64,000 nt of DNA. Source: Akkermansia biwaensis (GTDB taxonomy: Bacteria > Verrucomicrobiota > Verrucomicrobiia > Verrucomicrobiales > Akkermansiaceae). The stretch's first letter is position 1; every line of letters starts with the position of its first letter. The translations under genes and the position numbers were made by a program. The stretch spans positions 124,001 to 188,000 of the forward strand of contig NZ_AP025943.1 in NCBI RefSeq assembly GCF_026072915.1. The letters are read 5' to 3'. Below the pieces are notes generated by a model. That model saw only the letters and a list, made by a program, of their open reading frames with translations. It was not told the DNA's origin and made no database searches. Shown in pieces: positions 17,829 through 26,386 of the stretch.

Positions 17829-19211
17829 TTATAATGCTAGTTTTTCCAGGTACTCTGCAAGTGTATTCTGATCCACCGGGGCAATTTGGCCCAGCCGCAG
17901 CAAGGCCTCCCTCCTGTTCCGCAGCGTGCCTTCCAGTTGAAGTTCCTGGATATGGGAAAGCCATTTTTTGAAATCCGGTCCCGGAGAAAATCCCAGAGCC
18001 ATCAGGTCGCGCCCGGTCACCAGGGGAGGCGGCACCAGGGGTTCCTGCCGGTAGGATTCCCTGGCGTCCCGGACGAATTGCCAATTATCCATCAATCCAT
18101 TGGAGGAAAGGCAATCCAGCCGGTGCAGCTCCAGTTCGTCCCGGAAGAAGGGGGAATTCATGAACATTCTCAGGGTGGATTTCTTCATCTGCCGGACATG
18201 CATGAAGCGCATGTGGCGCTCCACCATGTCCGCCACGGCATCCACCACGGCATTGGAGTATTTCAGCCTCCGCAAAATGACACGGGCCAGCGCAGCACCT
18301 TCCTTGTCATGACCGGAAAAACGGATTCTTCCCGTTTCATCCACCTCCCGGCAGGCGGGTTTGCCGATGTCATGCAGCAGCACGGCCAGGGCCAGTTCCA
18401 GGGAAACGGGACCTCCGTCCGTCCCCAGCGCTTCCAGCATCATCAGGGTATGTGTGTACACATCCCCTTCCGGGTGCCACTGGGGGGGCTGCCCACAATC
18501 CACCATTGCATACACTTCCGGGATGATGTGTTTCATGAGTCCCGTTTCCACCAGCATTTCCACCCCTGCCCTCCTGCGCGGAGCCAGCAGTATCCTGTCC
18601 AGCTCCTCCCGGATGCGCTCCGGGGCTATCCGGGCCAGCAGGCCGGAGTTCCTGCAAACGGAAGCGTACGTTTCCGCTTCCATGGCCACTTCCCGGGTGA
18701 CGGCAAAGCGGACCGCCCGCATCAGGCGCAGGGAATCTTCCTCAAAGCGGCAGTCCGGATTCCCGATCGCCCGCAGAATTCCCGCCTCAATGTCCGCCAC
18801 GCCATCCACATAATCCACGATGCCGCCGGGAGGGTCGGAAAAAGGTTCTTCAAACAGGCCGTTCATCGTGAAGTCACGGCGCCGGGCGTCTTCACGCGCA
18901 TCCGTAAAATAGACGGCGTCCGGTCGGCGGCCGTCGCTGTAATTTCCGTCCTTTCTGAACGTGGCCACCTCAAAGCAGAAACCCTTGTGAAGAACCAGCA
19001 CTACGCCGAAGGCGGCACCCACCTCCCATGAACCGGGAAAAAGGCGCAAGACTTCGTCAGGCCGGGCGGAAGTGGCAATGTCTATATCCTTCACGGGATA
19101 CCCCATCAGCCGGTCCCGAACGCATCCCCCGGCAAAATACACCAGGTGCCCAGCCCGGGCCAATGACCGCGCCACGGCTTCTGCCGCCGCTCTCATCGGG
19201 GTTCTTTCCAT
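17829..19211 (-). CDS. CCA tRNA nucleotidyltransferase / poly(A) polymerase family
   Basis: About 460 residues. The head domain of class II tRNA nucleotidyltransferases shows YFAGGCVRDRLMGYPVKDIDIAT (GG and DxD metal site), TFRKDGNYSDGRRPD and RRDFTMNGLF. The neck contains RLMRAVRFAVTREV. A C-terminal HD phosphohydrolase domain is visible in LAVLLHDIGKPAC. It repairs or adds the 3' CCA of tRNA. The ATG at 19211 starts seven bases after the redoxin gene's stop; longer in-frame starts run into that gene and are low in complexity. Whether it adds CCA or only A cannot be told. Confidence 0.9.
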   Translation of the reverse strand: MERTPMRAAAEAVARSLARAGHLVYFAGGCVRDRLMGYPVKDIDIATSARPDEVLRLFPGSWEVGAAFGVVLVLHKGFCFEVATFRKDGNYSDGRRPDAVYFTDAREDARRRDFTMNGLFEEPFSDPPGGIVDYVDGVADIEAGILRAIGNPDCRFEEDSLRLMRAVRFAVTREVAMEAETYASVCRNSGLLARIAPERIREELDRILLAPRRRAGVEMLVETGLMKHIIPEVYAMVDCGQPPQWHPEGDVYTHTLMMLEALGTDGGPVSLELALAVLLHDIGKPACREVDETGRIRFSGHDKEGAALARVILRRLKYSNAVVDAVADMVERHMRFMHVRQMKKSTLRMFMNSPFFRDELELHRLDCLSSNGLMDNWQFVRDARESYRQEPLVPPPLVTGRDLMALGFSPGPDFKKWLSHIQELQLEGTLRNRREALLRLGQIAPVDQNTLAEYLEKLAL

Positions 19212-19218
19212 GGAACGG

Positions 19219-20481
19219 CTATTCCGGAATGGGACGCAGAGGGGGAGCGGATACGGGAGGCGCCGCCGGAGCCGCCGGACGGACGAGCTGCCGTGAAGCC
19301 GGGACCGGACGGGACGCGGGAACACGCGTATCCGGTGAATTGATTCTTTCCGGGATCACGGAGGCAGGTGCGGCCGGAGGAGCCTGGGGAGCTTTTTCAT
19401 CCGCCTTTTCTCCGAATGTGTTCATGGCGGCATAAAGATTGGCGTCAAACAGCATATCCGGGGTGCCCCGCATCAAAATCTTCCCCTTGGGGTCCAACAG
19501 ATATACCCGGGGAGTATGGGCCACGCGGTAATCCTTGAATGCAACCGCCTGGGCGTCCACCAGGGAGGGTATGTCCAGATTCAAATTCAGCAGGGCCTTT
19601 TTCACCCCTTCTTCGGAAACCGGAGCTATGGGCATCACCGTCATCCCCGGAAATTCCTTGCGCAGGGAGGCCGCCTTTTCCAAAAACTTGACGGACATGG
19701 CATCCCGGGGGTCCCAGAAAACCAGCAGAACGGGCTTGTCTCCGGAGGGAATTTCCACCCAGGTTCCGGTAGCGGAGGAAGGCAATTTGATTTTAGGCCC
19801 CGTCTGGCCGATGTTGAGATTGAGGATTTCATACAGTTCCTCCTTGACCAGGTCCTGGACGGGAACGGGGCCGAATTTGGCATCGTAGCACTTGATGATG
19901 GCGTCCTTCAAAAGCCTGCCTCTGGCGGCGACAAGGCGGGAGTCATCCTGCTGCATCCCGGAACTTTCCTTCATGACCATCGCCAGCCCCAGGGAAGCCA
20001 GCCCCTGATCTTCCGGGAACTGGTTCATATCCTTGATCTTTTCCAGGATAGTGCGGCAGCGCAAATCGCGCGAATTGCTCAGCGCGTGAGCCGCCTGTCC
20101 CGCTCCCTTTTCCATCACCATGTTGTTTTCCAGGGCATTCAGGCAGTTCAAGACGATTTTCCTGGCAGCATCTCCGTTGGGAAATGCTTTCTCAAGGGCC
20201 TGCGGATGGTCCAGGAACCAGACAATGGCCGGAAGGGCATAAGGCTTGGAGAGATCGCGACCCACCTGCCTCCACAAGTCCCTGGCTGCGGACACGGCGT
20301 CCGGCTGGCTTTTCAGCAGTTCCGCCCTTTTCGCGTCCGTCTCAGCTATCTTGAACGCAGATTCCCAGTCCGCCTGCCTGCTGTTCCAGACGGACAGGAC
20401 ATTCTTCATGCCTATCTCGTCCGCAGAAGCCCATCCGAGCAAACCGCATGTACCGGCGATCACGCAAAGCACTCTCTTCAT
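19219..20481 (-). CDS. Exported redoxin-like protein without the CxxC motif
   Basis: 420 residues: a signal peptide (1-20, ending WASADE), a helical region (about 25-220), then a thioredoxin-like domain (about 235-350). That domain has the strand-loop LLVFWDPRDAM where CxxC would be, and the cis-Pro segment HTPRVYLLDPKGKILMRG. A Pro/Ala-rich tail of about 60 residues ends the protein. With no active-site cysteines in the thioredoxin domain it is unlikely to exchange disulfides and may bind or fold partners in the periplasm. It lies just upstream of the CCA-adding enzyme (7-base gap), though the jobs look unrelated. Confidence 0.75.
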   Translation of the reverse strand: MKRVLCVIAGTCGLLGWASADEIGMKNVLSVWNSRQADWESAFKIAETDAKRAELLKSQPDAVSAARDLWRQVGRDLSKPYALPAIVWFLDHPQALEKAFPNGDAARKIVLNCLNALENNMVMEKGAGQAAHALSNSRDLRCRTILEKIKDMNQFPEDQGLASLGLAMVMKESSGMQQDDSRLVAARGRLLKDAIIKCYDAKFGPVPVQDLVKEELYEILNLNIGQTGPKIKLPSSATGTWVEIPSGDKPVLLVFWDPRDAMSVKFLEKAASLRKEFPGMTVMPIAPVSEEGVKKALLNLNLDIPSLVDAQAVAFKDYRVAHTPRVYLLDPKGKILMRGTPDMLFDANLYAAMNTFGEKADEKAPQAPPAAPASVIPERINSPDTRVPASRPVPASRQLVRPAAPAAPPVSAPPLRPIPE

Positions 20482-20645
20482 ACCGCGCCACTATGCCCTG
20501 ACAGATACTCCGCGTCAATCAAACGTAACGACAATTCATGATGAAACCGTTCAGGCAAAAACACACCTGCCATTTCCTCCAATCCGTAAAATCTCCGGCA
20601 CATCCCCATGCCCTGTTCCGTTTCCAGGGACAGTATCCACCGCAT
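20478..20645 (-). CDS. Possible small coupled ORF (55 residues)
   Basis: A short frame starting MRWILSLETEQGMG and ending with an ATGA overlap onto the redoxin gene start. An AAGGA directly precedes its ATG. The sequence reads protein-like but matches nothing I know. The same frame is open upstream to 20780 across nine consecutive G (20671-20679), so a slipping tract could join or separate a longer N-terminus. It could equally be untranslated leader. Confidence 0.22.
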   Translation of the reverse strand: MRWILSLETEQGMGMCRRFYGLEEMAGVFLPERFHHELSLRLIDAEYLSGHSGAV

Positions 20646-20990
20646 TCCTTCCCGGATATATTCCTGCCGTCCCCCCCCCTTTTTCCTTACAGGAGCCATC
20701 AACGGGCGGCAATTCATGCATTCCTGTGAAATGCTCCGCCGGAAATATGTTTTTCCACATGAATAGCGGAAAAGAAGCATCTTTTTCCCTCACAGGAAAA
20801 GATTTTTGTCACACCACAGCAGTCTTTGACAACCTCCGGACGATCACAAATACCGATTTATTCCGAAAGGAACAGCTGCGGCCTATTTATCATAGACGGC
20901 AAATGTCCCCGTACAGATTTTTTCCACAACGTCATGGCAGGCTGAGTACCTGACGGCTATTTTCACCCAACTTCATGAGAATCCTGCCTT
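20646..20990. other. Gene-free stretch upstream of the redoxin gene
   Basis: AT-richer than its neighbours and without convincing genes. It holds a run of nine C at 20671-20679 on the plus strand. The promoter of the minus-strand block is probably here. Confidence 0.4.
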
Positions 20991-21027
20991 AAAAACGAAC
21001 AAACCCCGGCGAATCACTTCGCCGGGG
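20991..21027 (-). terminator. Strong hairpin terminator of the candidate RNA
   Basis: Ten-bp perfect stem CCCCGGCGAA (21004-21013) with TTCGCCGGGG (21018-21027), loop TCAC. On the minus strand it is followed by a T-rich tract. Confidence 0.7.
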
Positions 21028-21130
21028 CTGCTGTTCAACTAACTACCTATGAAGACGGAGAGATCCTTGGTGGATGAAGTGCTCTCTCTTTCACTGCATC
21101 CGGATCGTAACCGTTATGGGTGAGACAGCC
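21004..21130 (-). ncRNA. Candidate structured small RNA
   Basis: On the minus strand a nested stem can form. GATCC pairs with GGATC (outer), GGATG with CATCC, and AGTG with CACT, around an A/G-rich loop, all within about 21062-21107. About 35 bases further the transcript would meet a strong terminator. No gene lies on this strand between the hairpin and the PiT gene end at 21405, so the terminator needs another client. The 5' end is a guess. On the opposite strand a 24-residue frame (21049-21123) is open and is an alternative explanation. Confidence 0.35.
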
Positions 21131-21371
21131 GGGAAGTGAATATGTTCAAACATTTCTCTTTTTTGTATGACACAAGCTTGAAACAATATCTCTGAATGGA
21201 AAAACGGCGGCAGATTTTTTCCGCAGCCGTTTCCCTTAATTCATTGTGAAATCAATGCTGTTCAAAAAAGAAAAGGGGATCCGTTCTCTCCGTTGCCGAA
21301 TGATTCTTTTCTGTCAAAATAACCGGGAAAAAAATGATTCAACACTATCCCGCCTTTCCTGAAGAAAACAA

Positions 21372-21391
21372 GGGAGGGCCGTTCCCCTCCC
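21372..21391 (-). terminator. Probable terminator of the phosphate transporter gene
   Basis: Stem GGGAGGG (21372-21378) with CCCTCCC (21385-21391). On the minus strand it is followed by TTGTTTTCTTC. It lies 14 bases past the gene end. Confidence 0.55.
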
Positions 21392-21404
21392 TCAAATATC
21401 CCGC

Positions 21405-23645
21405 TTACGCCGCCACAAAATTTCTTTCATCATTCGTCAGGGCGCGCACCTGGACAGCCATGAATCTCATTTCATTGAGCATGTTCAGATAAAGCAGGGA
21501 GGAACGCGTGCGCGTCTGGTTGCGCTGGGTTCTCTTGATCTGACGCTTGGTGGCCTTGGCCACAAGCTGGAGCAGTTGCTCCTGCGCCACCATCGTGTAG
21601 TCGAACTGGGTGTAGGTTCCCGTCTGGAGCATTTTGCAGTATTCGTCCAGCAGTTTCATCAGGGCCGTGTGGACTTCCCTCAAGTCGCCCACCTGGTCAA
21701 TGGTAAAAGGCGTATGGTTGTTGTCCACATAGGTAAAGATGGATTCGGAGAACTGGGCCAGGCTCTGCGTGGCTTCATTCAAATGTTCCAGCGCCTGGAC
21801 AAAGTGATAGCCCATGTCCAGGGAACGGGACTGCATCTTGTAAAGGATGGGAAGGATGTCGTACTTGTGGTGCTCGCTGCTGGTGAGGGCCAGGCGTTCC
21901 GCGGCTTCCGACATTTCCTTGAGCGCCTTGCGGTCTCCCTGGAAGAAGTTTTCCACGGTGTCGTTGTATATTTCCCGGAGCTTGAGCGTGCTGTCCACGA
22001 TCTGGTGGCTGCACACGTCCAGAATGTTTTCCTCCGTGATCTGGTCGAACCGTTCGGTGGAAAGCTTGTTTTCCCGCTTGCGGTGCATGACGGTAGATTT
22101 CACCAGAATGACGGCCACCAGCGCCAGCAGGCCGAAGATGGCATATACCTGGCCGTAATGCAGCACCGTAGCCATGATGGCGGCCAGCGTGAAGGCGGCC
22201 AGGCCCGTCATGAACCAGCCGGAAATGACCGTAAGCACGCCGGTAACCCGGTAAACGGCGCTTTCCCTTCCCCATGCCTTGTCCGCCAGAGAGGAACCCA
22301 TGGCTACCATGAACGTCACATACGTGGTGGAGAGCGGAAGCTGCTTGCCGGTGGCCCAGGCGATCAGCAGGGAAGCCACGGTCAGGTTCACGGTGGCGCG
22401 GATCAGGTCAAACGCGACGCGGTCCTTGGGATTCAGGGGCTGGGGAGCGGGGTCCCACTGGTGGTTCATGCGCACCAGCATGCGGGCGGGAATAAGTTTT
22501 TTCACACCGCGCCCCAGGGCAATGGCGCTGCGCACGATGGCGCGGGCCGGAGGCACGGAACCGAAGCGCTCAATGCCGCCCTCCCCCTGCCGGGAGAGTT
22601 CCACGCCGGTGGCGATGACCGTCTTGGCCTTTTTGGAGAACCACAGCGCAAAGATCATCATGCAGCCCGCCGCAAAGAGAATGTAATGGTTCACGGGACC
22701 GCCCTTGCCGGGCATCAGGCATTCCATGGCAGTGATGGAGGCCGTACTTCCGCCGTCCGCCACCACGCCCCGGGCGTACTGGAAGGAGTCCAGGCCGCCC
22801 ATGAAAACGCCGATGAAGTTGACCAGGTCATTGCCCGCAAACGCCAGGGCCAGGGAAAAGGTTCCCGCCAGGACGGTCAGGCGCAGGATATTGGTCATGA
22901 ACAGGTGCTGAAGCAGGAACATGAGCAGGGAGAAGCCTGCGAAGGCGACCAGGACCGCCAGCCCCAGATTCTGGTCAATGTAGGCAATCATGCCGCGGTC
23001 CAGCAGGGTGGATTCCTTCAATCCCTTGAATACCGCAAAGTAGGCGATGGCCGTCATGGCAATGCCGCACCAGAAGCAGCCGAACCATTTGAAGCGGGAC
23101 TGGTATTTGAATGTGAACGCCAGGCGGGAAATCCACATGACGATGGTACCCACCGTGAAGGCGATGGCTACGGAGAGAAGAATGCCGGTGACGATTTCAA
23201 ACGCCTTGTCCGTGTTGATGAAGTCCCACACCGTTTCCGTCATATGGAGCTTGGAAATTTTGAAAAGGGCCGTGGCCACGGCAGCGCCGAGAATGCCGAA
23301 TACCAGGGAAACCGTGGTGGAGGTGGGCAGGCCGAATGTATTGAAGGTGTCCAGAAGAATCACCTCGCTGATCATCACCCCCAGGAACAGCAGCATCACT
23401 TCATGGTAGCTGAACATGTTGGGATGGAAGATGCCGTTACGGGCCACTTCCATCATGCCCCCGGAAAAACACGCGCCCACCAGGACGCCGATGGAGGCCA
23501 CGGCAAGAATCGCCCGGACGGGGGCGGCCTTGGAACCGATGGCGGAGTTGAGGAAGTTGACGGCGTCATTCGCGACGCCATTGATCAAGTCAAACGCCGC
23601 CAGAAGCAGCAGGGCTACGATAATAATCCAGTAAATTGAGTCCAT
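21405..23645 (-). CDS. PiT-family inorganic phosphate transporter with PhoU-like tail
   Basis: 746 residues. The N-terminal two-thirds carry about ten membrane helices. Both PiT signatures are present: GVANDAVNFLNSAIGSKA (residue about 24) and AGNDLVNFIGVFMGG. The last 210 residues (from about ENKLSTERFDQI) are soluble and helical with PhoU/DUF47-like character. It imports phosphate with a cation. The fused domain probably senses or regulates, as separate PhoU-like partners do elsewhere; that role is inferred. It stands alone, 118 bases after hrpB on the same strand. Confidence 0.9.
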   Translation of the reverse strand: MDSIYWIIIVALLLLAAFDLINGVANDAVNFLNSAIGSKAAPVRAILAVASIGVLVGACFSGGMMEVARNGIFHPNMFSYHEVMLLFLGVMISEVILLDTFNTFGLPTSTTVSLVFGILGAAVATALFKISKLHMTETVWDFINTDKAFEIVTGILLSVAIAFTVGTIVMWISRLAFTFKYQSRFKWFGCFWCGIAMTAIAYFAVFKGLKESTLLDRGMIAYIDQNLGLAVLVAFAGFSLLMFLLQHLFMTNILRLTVLAGTFSLALAFAGNDLVNFIGVFMGGLDSFQYARGVVADGGSTASITAMECLMPGKGGPVNHYILFAAGCMMIFALWFSKKAKTVIATGVELSRQGEGGIERFGSVPPARAIVRSAIALGRGVKKLIPARMLVRMNHQWDPAPQPLNPKDRVAFDLIRATVNLTVASLLIAWATGKQLPLSTTYVTFMVAMGSSLADKAWGRESAVYRVTGVLTVISGWFMTGLAAFTLAAIMATVLHYGQVYAIFGLLALVAVILVKSTVMHRKRENKLSTERFDQITEENILDVCSHQIVDSTLKLREIYNDTVENFFQGDRKALKEMSEAAERLALTSSEHHKYDILPILYKMQSRSLDMGYHFVQALEHLNEATQSLAQFSESIFTYVDNNHTPFTIDQVGDLREVHTALMKLLDEYCKMLQTGTYTQFDYTMVAQEQLLQLVAKATKRQIKRTQRNQTRTRSSLLYLNMLNEMRFMAVQVRALTNDERNFVAA

Positions 23646-23763
23646 AACTGTCTCTTGTGTATGGTGGGCGGAGGGCGTCCGCGAGCTGCACCACCGCCTC
23701 TTTACACGGAAAAGGGAGATTTTGCCACTGTTTTGTTACAGAAAATTCACCCTTCCCGGACCG

Positions 23764-26349
23764 TCAGCGGGAGGAACGCGGAAAGTCCAATTCGGAGGGG
23801 TCCGGCCACCGGTGCCGGGGGTAGCGCCCGGCCAAGTCTTTTTTCATCTGGCCGTACCCGTTGCGCCAGAAACTTTCCAGGGAGCCGGTCACCTGCCACG
23901 GCCTCTGGCTGGGGGCCAGTACTTCCACTTTCACGGTCACGGCGCCACGCGCAATGCGGGGGGATTCCGCCACGCCGAACAATCTCTGCACCGTCAGGCC
24001 GATCACCGGCGTGGAATCCTCCTCATACCGGACTTTGGCATGCTGCCCGTTGGGGAGCGTGAGGATTACCGGGGCGTAGTCGTCCAGCGCCTTCGCCTGC
24101 CAGCCAGAAAGCCAGTCCCGGAGCACGGGCATGATCTCCCGCTCCTTGATGTCCTTGTATCCCACGGCGCCTTCACAGACCATGGCGATGGCCACCAGCT
24201 TGTCTTCTTCCCCGAACAGGGGCAGTTCCAGCTCCGGCATCCAGCGGCTCAGGCCGTTCAGACGGCGTATCCACTGCTCCACGGCGTGGTCCCACTTTAC
24301 CAGCTTCAAGGTGCCGTCCACCACTTTTTCCGCCAGAATGGGAGCGGCCAGTTCCGCCGGGGCATCCCCGCGGTCGCGGTCTTCCAGCACCAGGTCTTCA
24401 TACATCAGGCGCTGGTGCAAGCGCACGCGGCGCAGGCCGGAGTCAAAAACGGCCGCCTCCCCGCCCGAAAAACGTTCCGGCCATACGGCGCGCAATTCTT
24501 CCGGGGTGATGAGCGTGCAGCGGCCTATGCGGGTTTCCACCGCCTTTCCGGACAGTTCCGCCATTTCCGCGGCCACAAAGTGCAGGCCGCGCAAGGCCAC
24601 GCTGCCTTCGGACAGCCTGCCGCCCACGCCGCCCGCCATGCGGCACGTGTTGGCCGCCACTCCGTTCCGGACGCCCACATGGTCCGCAAATCCTTCCATT
24701 AATGCCCGGGCGACGGAAGAACGCGCCGCCAGGAAATCCGGCTCCGGCACTTCCCGTGAATGCCCGCGGCTGCCGATGGACAGCAACTGCCGGTAAGCCA
24801 TCCACACTTCCCGCGCACTGCGGGCGGAAATGCCCAGGCGGCCGCACACTCCCGCATCAAAATGGGAATCCAGGGCCTTCCCCACGGCACGCCATTCCGC
24901 CTGAAAGTCCGTATAGTCGCCGGAATCCCGCAGATCATCGTTCAGGCCGCCCTTCGCTTCCACGCCTTCCCCCTGCATCAGCGCCGCAATGGCGGCCAGT
25001 TCCACCACACACCGTTCATCCTGCCCGGCCACAATCAGGCGGGCCAGCCGAGGCGGCAACGGAAATGCCGTCATCCTCCTGCCCGTCTCTGTCAGGCGTC
25101 CCTCCCCGTCCACGGCTCCCAAGGAGGCAAGGAGATGGCGCGCCCGCTGAAGAACCAGAGGGTCCGGCCTGTCCAGCCAGCGGAATTCCTCCGGGTCCGC
25201 CACACCCCAGGAACACAGGTTCAAAACGGCTCCGGACAAGTCCACCCGGAAACACTCCGGAGGGTCGAATTCCACCTTCTTCGCCTGTTCGGCCTCACTC
25301 CACAGCCGGAAGCAGCGGCCTTCCGCCACGCGGCCCGCACGGCCCGCGCGCTGGGCGGCGGACGCCTTTGAAATCCTGACCAGGTGCAGGGTGTCCATGC
25401 CCCGGTATGGGTCCCATCCGGACTGGCGCACCCATCCGGTGTCAATGACGGTTCTCACTCCCTCGATCGTCAGGGAGGTTTCCGCCACATTCGTAGAGAC
25501 GATGACGCGCGGCCGCTCTCCCTTTTCCACCGCGCGGTTCTGCTGTTCCGGACTCAATGCCCCGTACAGGGGGAAAATGTCCCAGCCCCCCAGCCACGGT
25601 TTTCCCTCCAGCAGTTCCACCGTGCGCCGGATTTCGTAAACGCCCGGCATGAACAGGAGAATGTCTCCGCAAGCGGCATCCTTCACCGCCTCACGGACAG
25701 CTTCCGCGGCCTGGTCCCAGACGGACGGCGGCGCCACCCTTCCCCGGCCGTCGCTGACCGGCCGGGAAGGACGGTACGTGATTTCCACCGGGTACTGCCG
25801 CCCGCAGGCTTCCAGCTCCCGGCAGGATTCCCCCATGTATTCCCTCAGGCCGGACATTTCCAGCGTGGCGGACATCACCACCACGGCCAAGTCCGGCCGC
25901 GGGCCTTCCTGAAGGTCCAGCACACGCCCCAGAGACAAGTCCCCGGAAAGACTCCGTTCATGGAATTCGTCGAAGACCACTGCGCTCACCCCTTCCAGGC
26001 AGGGGCGGTCCGTCAGCCAGCGTTCCAGCACGCCGTCCGTCACGTACGCAATACGGGTACGGGAGGATATGTGCCGCTCAAAACGAACCATGTACCCTAC
26101 TTCCCGCCCCAGTTCCGAGCCGCGCAGCCTGGCTACGTGCCGGGCCAGCAGGCGGGCCGCCATCCGGCGCGGCTGAACGACGACGATGAGGCCGTTTTCC
26201 CCCAGCCCCGCGTCATCCATCATCGGAGGAATTCCGGTGGATTTCCCGGAACCCGTGGGCGCTTTCAGCAGAATGCGGGGGGACGCCCCCTTCAGGGCCT
26301 CCAGAAATTCCCCGCGGATTTCCTCAATGGGAAGGGACGTACCAGACAT
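23764..26349 (-). CDS. hrpB: ATP-dependent helicase HrpB
   Basis: An 861-residue DEAH-family RNA helicase. Motifs: LKAPTGSGKSTGIP (Walker A), VQPRRMAARLLA (Ia), VVFDEFHERSLSGDL (II, DEFH form), VVMSATLE (III), VSTNVAETSLTIEGV and SAAQRAGRAGRVAEGRCFRLW (VI). The long C-terminal HrpB domain follows. The DEFH box, length (E. coli HrpB about 810) and C-terminus separate it from HrpA. Its cellular role is poorly known. It begins 37 bases after cdsA ends and is probably co-transcribed. Confidence 0.93.
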   Translation of the reverse strand: MSGTSLPIEEIRGEFLEALKGASPRILLKAPTGSGKSTGIPPMMDDAGLGENGLIVVVQPRRMAARLLARHVARLRGSELGREVGYMVRFERHISSRTRIAYVTDGVLERWLTDRPCLEGVSAVVFDEFHERSLSGDLSLGRVLDLQEGPRPDLAVVVMSATLEMSGLREYMGESCRELEACGRQYPVEITYRPSRPVSDGRGRVAPPSVWDQAAEAVREAVKDAACGDILLFMPGVYEIRRTVELLEGKPWLGGWDIFPLYGALSPEQQNRAVEKGERPRVIVSTNVAETSLTIEGVRTVIDTGWVRQSGWDPYRGMDTLHLVRISKASAAQRAGRAGRVAEGRCFRLWSEAEQAKKVEFDPPECFRVDLSGAVLNLCSWGVADPEEFRWLDRPDPLVLQRARHLLASLGAVDGEGRLTETGRRMTAFPLPPRLARLIVAGQDERCVVELAAIAALMQGEGVEAKGGLNDDLRDSGDYTDFQAEWRAVGKALDSHFDAGVCGRLGISARSAREVWMAYRQLLSIGSRGHSREVPEPDFLAARSSVARALMEGFADHVGVRNGVAANTCRMAGGVGGRLSEGSVALRGLHFVAAEMAELSGKAVETRIGRCTLITPEELRAVWPERFSGGEAAVFDSGLRRVRLHQRLMYEDLVLEDRDRGDAPAELAAPILAEKVVDGTLKLVKWDHAVEQWIRRLNGLSRWMPELELPLFGEEDKLVAIAMVCEGAVGYKDIKEREIMPVLRDWLSGWQAKALDDYAPVILTLPNGQHAKVRYEEDSTPVIGLTVQRLFGVAESPRIARGAVTVKVEVLAPSQRPWQVTGSLESFWRNGYGQMKKDLAGRYPRHRWPDPSELDFPRSSR

Positions 26350-26386
26350 GCGGCTTTACAATTTTTTTCTTGTCCGGCTCTTCCGC

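Noticed and set aside
20991-21140. tmRNA, SRP RNA or RNase P RNA in the redoxin-transporter gap
   Set aside because: None of their hallmark sequences (tRNA-like ends, the SRP GGAAG loop, the RNase P core) is visible; only a generic structured RNA is supported.
21576-23639. A 687-codon frame antisense to the phosphate transporter
   Set aside because: Same shadow effect; the transporter on the other strand has clear signatures.
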